The notes beneath the pieces are model-generated. The model was not told the DNA's origin, ran no database searches, and saw only the letters and a program-made list of their open reading frames with translations. From contig JAOMEO010000002.1 of NCBI GenBank assembly GCA_028345955.1, positions 1-64,000 of the forward strand: DNA of 64,000 bases, written 5' to 3'. Shown here piece after piece: positions 53,799 to 64,000 of this stretch. The DNA comes from Candidatus Thioglobus sp. GTDB lineage: Bacteria > Pseudomonadota > Gammaproteobacteria > PS1 > Pseudothioglobaceae. Within the stretch, counting starts at the first letter, position 1. Every line of letters begins with the position of its first letter. A program made the translations under genes and the position numbers.

Positions 53799-54262
53799 TA
53801 GACGACCAAGCTCAAATCAAAGTAATTTATGAACAACAAAAGAAGGTTTCATATTCAAATATATGTGAATTGTTTGACTTAAACTTTAAAAAAATTTGTA
53901 GACTTGTTCCCTTACTTCCTGCAATTAAAGATGACCATATTGCAAAGAAGGACTTATTGAAAAATCTTCATCTCATTTGTCATGAAAAGCAGCCTTATAC
54001 AGGAACTTACACACTAACCCATCAGCATGATTTGAAAAGTAATACAATCAATCGACCCAATATCCGTTTTAAACTCTATTTTGATGCCCAGCTATTAGAG
54101 GTGATCTCTGTTTGTAAAGAAACTACAATTAACAAATACCATCCAATGCGTCATAACTGTAGTGACTTCGTATTTCAATGGGAATTAAATCTCTTCATGT
54201 TAAGATGGCTTGAATATTGTTTGGATAGGTACAATGGTGCGAAATGGCAAAAAGACAAATAA
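53789..54262 (+). CDS. DUF1249 family protein (YqiB-like)
   Basis: 157 residues starting at GTG, overlapping the cpdA stop by 10 bp. Motifs YEQQKKVSYSNICELFDLNFKKICRLVP, HDLKSNTINRPNIRFKLYFDAQLLEVI and FVFQWELNLFMLRWLEYCL fit DUF1249. Function unknown; its conserved place beside cpdA is the only clue. Confidence 0.88.
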   Translation: MAIIDDQAQIKVIYEQQKKVSYSNICELFDLNFKKICRLVPLLPAIKDDHIAKKDLLKNLHLICHEKQPYTGTYTLTHQHDLKSNTINRPNIRFKLYFDAQLLEVISVCKETTINKYHPMRHNCSDFVFQWELNLFMLRWLEYCLDRYNGAKWQKDK

Positions 54263-55137
54263 AAGAAGAGACTCATAAACTGGTTATTGCAATATCTTCC
54301 AGAGCTCTCTTTAATCTAGACCATTCACATCAGATCTTTAAGGAAGAAGGGATTGAAGCGTATGCAAAACACCAACAGGAAAACGAAAGTGCTGTACTAG
54401 AGCCAGGAGTAGGCTTCACACTGGTTAAAAAATTACTCAAACTGAATAGTGAAAAGACCCCGATTGATGTTATTTTACTTTCCAGAAATAGTGCAGATAC
54501 TGGACTAAGAATCTTTAACTCAATCGAGCACTATGGCTTAAAAATATCTAGAGCAGCCTTTACTAGAGGTGAAAGCACGCATCCATTTGTTGGTGCTTTT
54601 GGGGCTGATTTATTCCTATCTAGTAATTACCACGATGTGCAAAAAGCCTTACAATCTGGCTTTGCTGCCGCTTCTATTGTGGAATCAAATTCGGATAATA
54701 TTCACCCTTCTCAACTTCGAATAGCTTTTGATGGTGATGCGGTTATTTTTTCTGACGAATCTGAAAAGATATTTCAAGAACAGGGTCTTAAAGCATTTCA
54801 AGAAAATGAGAAACTATCTGAAAATGTAGAACTTAAAGCTGGACCCTTTAAATCTTTTCTTGTTTCTTTGCAAAAAATTCAATCAACCTTTCCTGAAGAA
54901 AACAATCCCATTAGAACAGCTTTAGTTACCGCTAGATCTGCCCCATCACACAAACGAGTAATCCACACGATGAGGGAATGGGGTATTCGAATTGACGAGT
55001 CCTTTTTTCTTGGCGGTTTAGAGAAGGGTATTTTCTTAAGAGAGTTTGCTGCCGACATCTTTTTTGATGACCAACAACAGCACTGCAATTCTGCCTCAAA
55101 ATATGTACCAACTGGACACGTACCAAGCATGATATAA
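54244..55137 (+). CDS. Cytosolic 5'-nucleotidase I-like protein
   Basis: 297 residues. VIAISSRALFNLDHSHQIFKEEG, VILLSRNSADTGLRIFNSIEHYGL, RAAFTRGESTHPFVGAFGADLFLS and RIAFDGDAVIFSDESEKIF match the 5'-nucleotidase family otherwise known from eukaryotic cN-I, also found in bacteria. It should dephosphorylate nucleoside monophosphates. Overlaps the DUF1249 gene by 19 bp, next to a cAMP phosphodiesterase, which suggests linked nucleotide turnover. Confidence 0.85.
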   Translation: MAKRQIKEETHKLVIAISSRALFNLDHSHQIFKEEGIEAYAKHQQENESAVLEPGVGFTLVKKLLKLNSEKTPIDVILLSRNSADTGLRIFNSIEHYGLKISRAAFTRGESTHPFVGAFGADLFLSSNYHDVQKALQSGFAAASIVESNSDNIHPSQLRIAFDGDAVIFSDESEKIFQEQGLKAFQENEKLSENVELKAGPFKSFLVSLQKIQSTFPEENNPIRTALVTARSAPSHKRVIHTMREWGIRIDESFFLGGLEKGIFLREFAADIFFDDQQQHCNSASKYVPTGHVPSMI

Positions 55138-55231
55138 AATATATAAAGTATAAATAACAACTTCAACATTGCTTGAACAGTGAAACGTATTTCATTGGTA
55201 AAATACCTCCAAACAATATAAAACCTTAGTA

Positions 55232-56500
55232 ATGTCAAAAAAAATTCAAGCTATTCGGGGAATGAACGATCTCCTTCCATCAGAGTCGAATCTCTGGTTA
55301 ACACTAGAAGAGACCATTAATCAGTTATTGATTTCCTATGGCTATAAAAATTGCCGCACACCTATCGTTGAAAAAACTGAAACTTTCTCGCGAGCAATTG
55401 GAGAAGTTACCGATATCGTAGAGAAAGAGATGTACACCTGGAAAGACCTCAGTGGAGAGTCTCTGACCTTGAGGCCTGAAGCAACAGCTGGAATTGTGCG
55501 AATGATGATTGAACATAACTTACCACGCGAAGGAGTTCAAAAAGTTTTTTACCTTGGTCCCATGTTTAGGCATGAACGACCTCAAAAAGGTAGATATCGC
55601 CAATTTCATCAAGTTGATGTTGAAGTGTTTGGTGCCTCTGATGCCAAAATTGATGCCGAATTAATCGACATAGCTGACTCTCTCTGGAAGCTAATCGGAA
55701 TTAATAATGCCAGATTAGAAATTAACTCTTTAGGTTCAAGCGAGACTCGGTCATCCTATAGAAAGCTTCTACAAAATTACTTTATCGACAACAAATCTCA
55801 ACTAGACGAAGTCAGTATTCGACGACTAACAACTAACCCGTTACGAATATTAGATAGTAAAAACAGTGAAATGGAAGCTTTGATAGAAAGTGCACCAAAA
55901 ATGATTGACCACCTTGATGATGAATCTGCAGAACACTTCTCGGCGTTTAAAAATTATCTTGATTGTCTTGAAATACCATACACCATAAATTCGAGACTTG
56001 TCAGAGGACTGGATTATTACAATCGTACCGTTTTTGAATGGATTTCAAATGACTTAGGTGCCCAAGGAACTATTTGTGGGGGCGGCAGATATGATGGTCT
56101 GGTGGAAAAAATGGGGGGTAAACCAACCCCTGCTATAGGTTTTGCTATTGGTATAGAGAGACTTATCCTTCTCATCAAAGATCAACCTAATAAACTTCAG
56201 GAAAATATATCACACTTGTATTTTGTCGCACTAGGTAAAAGAGCTCAAATGATATCAATGAAGCTCTCTAGAGATATCCATAAGGCTCTGCCAGATATAA
56301 TTATTACTAATGATATGAGCACAGGTAGCTTAAAAAACCAAATGAAAAAAGCAGACAAATCCAATGCAGATTTTGCTTTAATTTTAGGTGAAGAAGAATT
56401 ATTAAACAATCAACTTAGCTTCAAACCCCTAAAAGGGCAAGGTGACCAACAATTAATTAAGCTTGAGGGTATCATTCAATATCTTCAGGAGATATTATGA
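55232..56500 (+). CDS. hisS: Histidine-tRNA ligase
   Basis: 422 residues, class II. Motif 2 is FRHERPQKGRYRQFHQVDVE, with LRPEATAGIVR, the histidine-binding LVRGLDYYNRTVFE, and motif 3 CGGGRYDGL...IGFAIGIERL. C-terminal anticodon domain present. Overlaps yfgM by 4 bp. Confidence 0.97.
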   Translation: MSKKIQAIRGMNDLLPSESNLWLTLEETINQLLISYGYKNCRTPIVEKTETFSRAIGEVTDIVEKEMYTWKDLSGESLTLRPEATAGIVRMMIEHNLPREGVQKVFYLGPMFRHERPQKGRYRQFHQVDVEVFGASDAKIDAELIDIADSLWKLIGINNARLEINSLGSSETRSSYRKLLQNYFIDNKSQLDEVSIRRLTTNPLRILDSKNSEMEALIESAPKMIDHLDDESAEHFSAFKNYLDCLEIPYTINSRLVRGLDYYNRTVFEWISNDLGAQGTICGGGRYDGLVEKMGGKPTPAIGFAIGIERLILLIKDQPNKLQENISHLYFVALGKRAQMISMKLSRDIHKALPDIIITNDMSTGSLKNQMKKADKSNADFALILGEEELLNNQLSFKPLKGQGDQQLIKLEGIIQYLQEIL

Positions 56501-57114
56501 AAAACTTTATCCAGGTCGACAACACAGAAGAAGAAAATGTCGAACAAATTAAGAATTGGTGGAACAGTAATGTTAAACAGATCATAGTTGGTGCTGTTAT
56601 TGGTCTCTCTGGTATTTGGGGTTGGAATACTTATTCAGACTATCAAGATAAGCAGTCTTTTAATGCTAGAAACCTTTACCTTAGTTATGCTTCAGATTCT
56701 AACAATCTCGGAGCGTTCGATAAATTAACTACAGATTTTTCTTCGAGTAGTTACTCAGATCAGGCAATATTATTGATGGCTAAATATCTTTTTGATGCAG
56801 GAAGTTATACCCAAGCACTTGGTGTAATTGAGCCTCTTATCAATAACCCAAGTTCAGTAATTGCTACAACTGCAGCTCTAAGAGCAGCTTCTATTTACTT
56901 ACAACTCGGGCAACACAACCAAGCACTATCAATACTTGAGAAACAATCTAATGATGGCTTTTCAGGCCTAATTTATAATTTAATGGGTGATATATACTTA
57001 GATTTTGGCAACCGCGTGGAGGCACAGAATTATTACAGTCTGGCAATCGATAATGTCACTAAAAACTCTAATTTAACTCAATTAATTCAGATCAAACTTG
57101 ATGATCTGAATTAA
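56497..57114 (+). CDS. yfgM: YfgM-like ancillary SecYEG translocon protein
   Basis: 205 residues. N-terminal cytoplasmic part (EENVEQIKNWWNSNVKQIIVG), one membrane span (AVIGLSGIWGWNTY) and periplasmic TPR repeats (LGQHNQALSILEKQ, MGDIYLDFGNRVEAQNYYSLAI). In E. coli YfgM works with PpiD at SecYEG; ppiD is also in this window. bamB, normally next, is absent before der. Confidence 0.88.
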   Translation: MKNFIQVDNTEEENVEQIKNWWNSNVKQIIVGAVIGLSGIWGWNTYSDYQDKQSFNARNLYLSYASDSNNLGAFDKLTTDFSSSSYSDQAILLMAKYLFDAGSYTQALGVIEPLINNPSSVIATTAALRAASIYLQLGQHNQALSILEKQSNDGFSGLIYNLMGDIYLDFGNRVEAQNYYSLAIDNVTKNSNLTQLIQIKLDDLN

Positions 57115-57134
57115 TATAAATTCATTTATTTGCT

Positions 57135-58526
57135 GTGAACTACCCTGTCATCTCATTGGTTGGTCGAACCAATGTAGGAAAATCTACCCTGTTTAATCGT
57201 TTGAGCAATTCCCGTCAAGCGCTTGTTTCAGATTTTGAGGGTTTAACGCGTGATCGACAATATGCAACCGTTCAACTTAATGATGAAACTAAATGCTCAA
57301 TAATTGACACTGGTGGCTTAACCAATGAAGATTCCTTGATAGATACTGGAATTCATGAACAGGTTCTAAATGCGCTCGATGAGTCAGATGTAATTTTTTT
57401 TATTGTCAGCAATAAAGATGGTGTTACGTCATTAGACCTAGACATTTCTAGTCAACTAAGAAAGCTGAAAAAAAACATCATTCTGGTGTGTAATAAAGCT
57501 GAAGGTTTGAATCAAGCTACAGCTGCTGAATTTTTTGAATTGGGATTAGGTGAACCCATCCTTATCTCAGCTGAACATAATCAGGGAATATCAGAACTGA
57601 TCGAAATTACCCTACCTTTATTACCCCAATTTTTTGAAGATAATAAAACAGAAGTTAAAGGTATAGCAGTGGCTGTACTTGGTAGACCGAATGTTGGAAA
57701 ATCTACGCTAATTAATCGCATGCTGGGTGAACAAAGAGTTCTTGCTATTGATATACCAGGAACCACTCGTGACACAATATTTATCCCTTTTGAGCGTGAG
57801 GGTCAACAGTACACAATGATTGATACAGCAGGTATCAGACGTAAACGCAGTGTCGAAGAAAAAATTGAAAAATTTAGTATTATTAAAGCTATCGATGCGC
57901 TAGAAAACTCACATGTAGTCATTCTTGTTCTTGATGCCCATGAAGGTGTTACAGAACAGGATGCAACCCTTCTTGGAATGATTGACGATAAAGGTAGAGC
58001 CCTATTAATAGTCATCAATAAATGGGATGGTTTAGATGACTATCAAAAAAGTGAAGTAAAAAGAAAACTCGACATGAAACTTTCATTTGTTAGCTATGCT
58101 TCTGTTCATTATATTTCAGCACTTCATGGTTCTGGTGTGGGTAAATTATTTAACCCCATTAGGAAATCCTTTGAACATGCTGGCACAAGATTTTCAACAC
58201 CTTTACTTAACAAAATATTAGAGAAGGCTAATATTAAACATCAAGCCCCAGCTGTTAGAGGAAGGAGGCCAAAACTAAAATATGTCCACCAATCTAATGT
58301 TTTTCCACCAACACTTACGTTGCATGGGAATCACCTACAAAGCATTCCTAAGGCTTATGAACAATTTTTAAAAAACTTTTTTATAGGCGCCCTTAAGCTT
58401 TCAAATACACCAATTAAGCTTGAATTTAAAAGTGGTGAAAACCCATTTAAGGATAAAAAAAATAAACTATCAGCGCGTCAGGTTCAAAAAAGGAAGCGCC
58501 TAATGAAATTCATTAAGAAAAAATAA
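57135..58526 (+). CDS. der: GTPase Der (EngA)
   Basis: 463 residues starting at GTG. Two tandem GTPase domains: GRTNVGKSTLFNRLS with DTGGL, and GRPNVGKSTLINRMLG with DTAGIRRK, NKWDG; then a KH-like C-terminal domain and a very basic tail (KRKRLMKFIKKK). Essential for 50S ribosome assembly. Confidence 0.97.
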   Translation: MNYPVISLVGRTNVGKSTLFNRLSNSRQALVSDFEGLTRDRQYATVQLNDETKCSIIDTGGLTNEDSLIDTGIHEQVLNALDESDVIFFIVSNKDGVTSLDLDISSQLRKLKKNIILVCNKAEGLNQATAAEFFELGLGEPILISAEHNQGISELIEITLPLLPQFFEDNKTEVKGIAVAVLGRPNVGKSTLINRMLGEQRVLAIDIPGTTRDTIFIPFEREGQQYTMIDTAGIRRKRSVEEKIEKFSIIKAIDALENSHVVILVLDAHEGVTEQDATLLGMIDDKGRALLIVINKWDGLDDYQKSEVKRKLDMKLSFVSYASVHYISALHGSGVGKLFNPIRKSFEHAGTRFSTPLLNKILEKANIKHQAPAVRGRRPKLKYVHQSNVFPPTLTLHGNHLQSIPKAYEQFLKNFFIGALKLSNTPIKLEFKSGENPFKDKKNKLSARQVQKRKRLMKFIKKK

Positions 58527-58557
58527 ATAATCTTTAGAAAAATCTGAGAATAGATAA

Positions 58558-60192
<1,635 letters not shown>

Positions 60193-60223
60193 CTAAAACT
60201 AACAAAGTTTGAAATAGATATGA

Positions 60224-60239
60224 TACACAAATTTGTGTA
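60224..60239. promoter_or_regulatory. 16-bp perfect palindrome between pyrG and msbA
   Basis: TACACAAATTTGTGTA is fully palindromic and lies 32 bp from the pyrG start and 32 bp from the msbA ATG, so a bound dimeric regulator could control both. No regulator is identified. Confidence 0.6.
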
Positions 60240-60271
60240 GAATATTGGCACATCCAATTAAAGTAATTACG

Positions 60272-61987
60272 ATGGATTATAAACAATTCATAAACCGACT
60301 CTTTCCTTACATAAAAAGCCACATTGGAAAGCTTGTTTTGATCTCGCTTATGATGGCTTTTGCTACCGCATTAGAAGCTTCAATTCCTGAAATAACTGGC
60401 CAAATCGTTGATACACTATTTTCTACAGAGCGCTCTAATGATGCAGCACTAATTTATTCATTAATACTATTTACAGTCATTGCACTGAGCTCATTATTTG
60501 CTTTAGCCTCAGTCAGCGCTAGTTCTTGGATTTCAAACAAGGTCATCATGGATCTAAGAGTTGAAATGTTTGCCAAATTGTTAAAATTACCTAAGACCTA
60601 CTTTGATAAAAACACAACCGGAGGAACGCTCTCTAAGTTAACCTTTGATGTAGAACAAATCTCTGCAGCAGCTTCTACTATATGGCTTGACTTTATCAAA
60701 TCATCATTGACCGTTGTGTTATTAACTGGGTATTTATTTTACAAAAACTACCTATTAAGTCTCACACTGTTATTGCTATTGCCTTTGGTTTATCTAGCTG
60801 TTAAGTTCTCAACCTCTCGTATAAGAAGTGGTTCTAAAAAGGTTCAAGACTCAATGGGAAAAATGACTCACCTTCTGGATGAAAATATTTCAGGCAGTGA
60901 TCTGGTTAAAATCTATCACGCACAGAAAGACGAACAAAATAAGTTTTTTGTACTCATTAAGACAATTCGCCAACAACGTTTTAAAGTTGACATGGCTAGT
61001 GGTCTTAATACCTCAATAGTTAATACACTTATAGGAATGTCTCTAGCTTTTGTGGTTTACATATCATCAACCTATTTAACAATGAGTGCTGGTGATTTTC
61101 TGGCTTTCTTTACTGCAATGGCAATGTTAGTTAAGCCTGCAAAAACCCTTATTAATATTAACAAGCCGTTACAACAGGCAATAGTCGCTGCGATAAGTGT
61201 CTTTACATTAATTGACGAAAAAAATGAAGTCAATGTAGGCAATCAAATACTAAACCGTGTAAATGGTGATATCAACTTTGTCAACGTAAGTTTTTCCTAT
61301 GATGGAGAGAAGTCACCATTAAAAAATATCAACTTAAGCATCAAGCGCGGTGAAACTGTTGCCTTGGTTGGTGCTACAGGGAGTGGTAAGACGACACTAG
61401 TAAACTTGTTAGCACGCTTCTATAAACCTAGTATTGGTGAGATAACAATAAACAATGTTAACATCGATGAATTTGATTTGGATTCATTTAGGTCTAATAT
61501 TTCTTTTGTAGACCAACACGTACGTTTGTTTAATGACACAGTAAAAGGTAATATAGCTTTCGGACAAAAAGATAATATGCCTCTAGAATCAATTATTCAT
61601 GCTGCCAAAGTTTCAAACTCAACTGAGTTTATTGAAAAGTTGGATAATCAATTCGAAACTCAAATTGGTGAAGATGGTATCACTTTATCAGGTGGTCAAC
61701 GTCAAAGACTTTCAATAGCACGAGCTATAGCCAAAGACAGTCCAATTCTTATTCTAGATGAGGCAACTTCAGCCCTTGATTCTGCCACTGAAAGACTCGT
61801 ACAATCGGCAATCAATAAAATGCAGCAAGGGCGAACAACAATTATTATTGCTCATCGCTTAAGCACCATCAAGAATGTTGACCGCATAATTGTTCTAAAA
61901 GAAGGCGAAATTATTGAACAAGGCTCACATAAGAAATTAATGAAGTCTTCTGGTGAGTACGCTAAGCTACACCAGAAACAATCTTAA
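60272..61987 (+). CDS. msbA: Lipid A export ABC transporter, MsbA type
   Basis: 571 residues from the ATG at 60272; the track start is an upstream GTG within the palindrome region. Six-segment membrane domain, then ATPase with Walker A VGATGSGKTTLVNLL, signature LSGGQRQRLS, Walker B ILILDEATSALD and switch His IIIAHRLST. Half-transporter that dimerises to flip lipid A-core. lpxK is not adjacent, so another ABCB-type substrate is possible. Confidence 0.85.
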   Translation: MDYKQFINRLFPYIKSHIGKLVLISLMMAFATALEASIPEITGQIVDTLFSTERSNDAALIYSLILFTVIALSSLFALASVSASSWISNKVIMDLRVEMFAKLLKLPKTYFDKNTTGGTLSKLTFDVEQISAAASTIWLDFIKSSLTVVLLTGYLFYKNYLLSLTLLLLLPLVYLAVKFSTSRIRSGSKKVQDSMGKMTHLLDENISGSDLVKIYHAQKDEQNKFFVLIKTIRQQRFKVDMASGLNTSIVNTLIGMSLAFVVYISSTYLTMSAGDFLAFFTAMAMLVKPAKTLININKPLQQAIVAAISVFTLIDEKNEVNVGNQILNRVNGDINFVNVSFSYDGEKSPLKNINLSIKRGETVALVGATGSGKTTLVNLLARFYKPSIGEITINNVNIDEFDLDSFRSNISFVDQHVRLFNDTVKGNIAFGQKDNMPLESIIHAAKVSNSTEFIEKLDNQFETQIGEDGITLSGGQRQRLSIARAIAKDSPILILDEATSALDSATERLVQSAINKMQQGRTTIIIAHRLSTIKNVDRIIVLKEGEIIEQGSHKKLMKSSGEYAKLHQKQS

Positions 61988-61991
61988 TAAT

Positions 61992-63071
61992 TTAAAGGTT
62001 TTTTTTAGTCACCAATCGATTTAAAGCTCTGCCTGAATTTAAAACTTCTCTTACCTTTTCAGCAGCCTCTGGCAGTGTTTTTGATTGCTTTAAATGCCAA
62101 AGAATTAAACTAGCTGAATATACCAAACCATCATAAAACAAGCCCGACTCGCCTGAAAGTGCAGAATGGCCTAAATTAACTGTATGCTCTGCCAGTAAAG
62201 ATCTTTCTTTACCATTTTCAAACTCTTTAGGAAAGGCAATAGAACGCAACTCACTTCTAATTCCCAAGAGTTTAGGGTCTATATCAACTTGGGCCTTTTC
62301 AACTCCTTTATGGTAGGAAATCATCAAACCTTTTTGTCTAAGTGATGGCACAACACCTCCCTCAATACCACGAATCAGCAGACTACTACTGAATCCTACT
62401 TTCTCACATAATGCAGCATAAATAGGAGGATAAGGTTTATGGACGTAACCCAAAATGGAATGGGTTTTTTTTCCTCTAAGCGGCCCAATCAAAGTTTCCA
62501 CAGTGTTAAGAACAGTCCTTTTAACTACTTTGTTTCTAAGCGGAACAAGGTTATGAAGTGGCTTGCAATATTGACTTTGATCAACATATGACCAACCAAT
62601 ATCGCTATCCTCAATCCTAGCCTTAGATTCACTAACTGATAAATCTACATTCTCCCCTAAAGCTTGATTAATATGCCGATGAGTTAATCCGTACTTTGGA
62701 GACACAGAGTCTAGACCATGAATCAGAGTTGGTAGATCGAGCTCTGCAAGAAGTGGTGGCAAGAATGCTGAAATTGGAATAGAACGATTATAGCCACTAT
62801 AAGGATCCCCTAAGTCGATTAGGTTATCTACATCAATTTTCTGGATATCAGTAAACTTTAATAAAGCTTCAAGAATGCCTATATTTTCTTCCATTGTTTC
62901 ACGCTTCATTCTAAGCGCAATCAAGAATATAGCAGATTGCACTTCATCTATTTTGCCACTAAGAATTGCACTCATGGCTGCTTCTGCCTCTTCCGTTTCA
63001 ATGTTTTTACTGAGTTCTGGGCCAGTAGCAATTCTTTGAATAATGGAATGAATAAGCTTTTGTGAGTTCAT
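61992..63071 (-). CDS. TrpD2/YbiB-type anthranilate phosphoribosyltransferase-like protein
   Basis: 359 residues from the ATG at 63071, which shares TAATG with the Rieske gene; the track start is a TTG two codons earlier. The fold resembles TrpD (helical N-domain EAEAAMSAILSGKIDEVQSAIFLIALRMK; DLGDPYSGYNRS; SVSPKYGLTHRH). However, the TrpD glycine loop for PRPP is altered, as in TrpD2/YbiB, which binds nucleic acid instead of making phosphoribosylanthranilate. Confidence 0.8.
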   Translation of the reverse strand: MNSQKLIHSIIQRIATGPELSKNIETEEAEAAMSAILSGKIDEVQSAIFLIALRMKRETMEENIGILEALLKFTDIQKIDVDNLIDLGDPYSGYNRSIPISAFLPPLLAELDLPTLIHGLDSVSPKYGLTHRHINQALGENVDLSVSESKARIEDSDIGWSYVDQSQYCKPLHNLVPLRNKVVKRTVLNTVETLIGPLRGKKTHSILGYVHKPYPPIYAALCEKVGFSSSLLIRGIEGGVVPSLRQKGLMISYHKGVEKAQVDIDPKLLGIRSELRSIAFPKEFENGKERSLLAEHTVNLGHSALSGESGLFYDGLVYSASLILWHLKQSKTLPEAAEKVREVLNSGRALNRLVTKKNL

Positions 63072-63376
63072 TAACAATCCTCCATCTCGACAAATATCCC
63101 GGACTTTTCACGCTTAACCCGATAGACTTTTAATCGCTCCAACTCTTCCTCTGAACTCCAGCCAGTTTCTAGATTAAAACTATATCCATGCAGAGCACAT
63201 TTAATTTTTTCATTTTTAATACAACCCAAGCTAAGCCTCACTTCTTCATGTGGACAACGGTTCTCGAAACAGTAAAGCCTACCATTAATATTCGTCAAGA
63301 CTAATTCAAAGCCATTTACAGAAACCTCTTTTAAGGCGTTGGGTTCTGGTGAGTGCTCTAAAACCTTGAACCACAT
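63071..63376 (-). CDS. Rieske-type ferredoxin (2Fe-2S)
   Basis: 101 residues with both cluster-binding boxes, CPHEEVRLSLG and CALHGYSF (Cys-X-His and Cys-X2-His). A NirD-like small Rieske protein, soluble, probably an electron carrier for an unidentified oxygenase or reductase. Overlaps the TrpD2 gene by one codon junction. Confidence 0.88.
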   Translation of the reverse strand: MWFKVLEHSPEPNALKEVSVNGFELVLTNINGRLYCFENRCPHEEVRLSLGCIKNEKIKCALHGYSFNLETGWSSEEELERLKVYRVKREKSGIFVEMEDC

Positions 63377-63394
63377 CTCATCTATTAAAATTAA

Positions 63395-64000
63395 TTAGAA
63401 AAGTGTCCAAAGACGATTTTCATCAAGCTGAGTCCTGCATTGAGATAGTTGACTCTTATAAATATTAGACTTCTTTTCAACATTTTTAGCAATATCAATG
63501 AGCCAAGCCTTATTTTCATAAGTCTTATTGTTATAACCACCATGACCTTCATGATAAGCTAGATACTGGCGGTAGGCATTTGTTTTGCCAATATTTGAAC
63601 GCAACGAAGATTGATTAACGTACCATCCAACAAAGTCAACGGCGTCAGTAAAATTGTCTCGTTTAGCTGACTTGTTTCCTGTTTTCAGTTGATACCATTC
63701 CCAAGTAGCCTTCTTTGCCTGAGTGAAACCGAATGATGATGTTGGTCTAGCTCCTGGTATTATTCCAAAAATCTTATTTCTTGGTGGTTTTGCGTCTGAG
63801 GCAAAGCGTGATTCTTGATAAATAATTGCTAATTGTATGTGCATGGGGGCACCCCATTTTTGTTCGCTTTTCTTGACTGCTTGATACCAACTCACTTTCT
63901 CATCTAGTAAATCACAAATATTAGTAACTTCCCTTGCTGGAGTTGAAAAACATCCAGAAAGCACTATCAAAATTGCCAAACCAAGAACAATTAGTTTTTT
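63395..64000 (-). CDS. Lytic transglycosylase lipoprotein, 5' end cut off
   Basis: The frame is open to the right edge: upstream of the track start the sequence reads KKLIVLGLAILIVLSGC, a lipoprotein signal with lipobox LSGC, so the true start lies just outside. The SLT-type domain has the catalytic Glu in IIYQESRFASDA, then SSFGFTQAKKATWEWY, VGWYVNQS and YLAYHEGHGGY. It should cleave peptidoglycan from the outer membrane. Confidence 0.88.
   Translation of the reverse strand, partial: KKLIVLGLAILIVLSGCFSTPAREVTNICDLLDEKVSWYQAVKKSEQKWGAPMHIQLAIIYQESRFASDAKPPRNKIFGIIPGARPTSSFGFTQAKKATWEWYQLKTGNKSAKRDNFTDAVDFVGWYVNQSSLRSNIGKTNAYRQYLAYHEGHGGYNNKTYENKAWLIDIAKNVEKKSNIYKSQLSQCRTQLDENRLWTLF

Overview
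The window is an AT-rich chromosomal segment from a free-living marine-type gammaproteobacterium. Several local gene orders are gammaproteobacterial: thrS-infC-rpmI-rplT-pheS-pheT-ihfA, rpsF-rpsR-rplI-dnaB, cpdA with a DUF1249 gene, and hisS-yfgM-der. The small streamlined genome style, the TMAO/methylamine genes and the 2-oxoglutarate dehydrogenase pair fit the SUP05/ARCTIC96BD-19 (Candidatus Thioglobus) lineage. That placement is inference from gene content, not a search result.

Region 1 (1-11.3 kb, nearly all minus strand) is a methylated-amine catabolism locus. Transcription runs from gmaS through mgsA, mgsB, mgsC and a small unknown gene, then tdm from its own promoter, then an OpuAC-type binding protein and the 5' end of its ABC ATPase. 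Import of TMAO or betaine, demethylation by Tdm (HCHO passed to tetrahydrofolate), and methylamine conversion through gamma-glutamylmethylamide to N-methylglutamate form one pathway. An XRE-cupin regulator and a betaine-homocysteine methyltransferase-like gene sit upstream. The intergenic DNA is rich in hairpins, and gmaS has a leader of about 200 nt.

Region 2 (11.5-17.1 kb) holds sucA-sucB on the plus strand, facing an ammonium transporter followed by an unlisted 55-residue membrane protein. The SucB has an acidic repeat linker where the E3-binding domain is expected.

Region 3 (17.4-27.1 kb) is accessory: alpha/beta hydrolase, LLM flavoenzyme, a compact GATase / Cys-rich / peptide deformylase / SET cluster, an HNH endonuclease with a possible modified-DNA recognition domain, pirin, tRNA-Pro, ThiF/MoeB, MsrA, a stretch with small relic ORFs, and the oddest gene of the window. 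That gene encodes an integrase-type arm DNA-binding domain fused to an AI-2E family permease, preceded by a consensus promoter overlapped by three 11-bp-phased GTCAC repeats.

Region 4 (27.1-33.9 kb, minus) is the translation operon thrS-infC-rpmI-rplT-pheST-ihfA; infC appears to start at an AUU codon. Region 5 (34-46.4 kb) has an MFS transporter, a DUF1800/DUF1501 pair, recJ, lspA, fabI, ppiD, and a duplicated SAM methyltransferase whose second copy is frameshifted at a seven-base G tract. Region 6 (46.4-50.3 kb) has tRNA-Asp, tRNA-Val, HU, ccmCDEG (ccmD is missing from the ORF track), tsaB and mtgA. Region 7 (50.4-64 kb) is mostly housekeeping: rpsF-rpsR-rplI-dnaB, cpdA-DUF1249-nucleotidase-hisS-yfgM-der, pyrG diverging from msbA around a perfect 16-bp palindrome, a TrpD2-like gene with a Rieske protein, and a lipoprotein lytic transglycosylase cut by the right edge. 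Many ORF-track starts are upstream non-ATG codons; I moved them where a ribosome-binding site or family length supports a later or earlier start.
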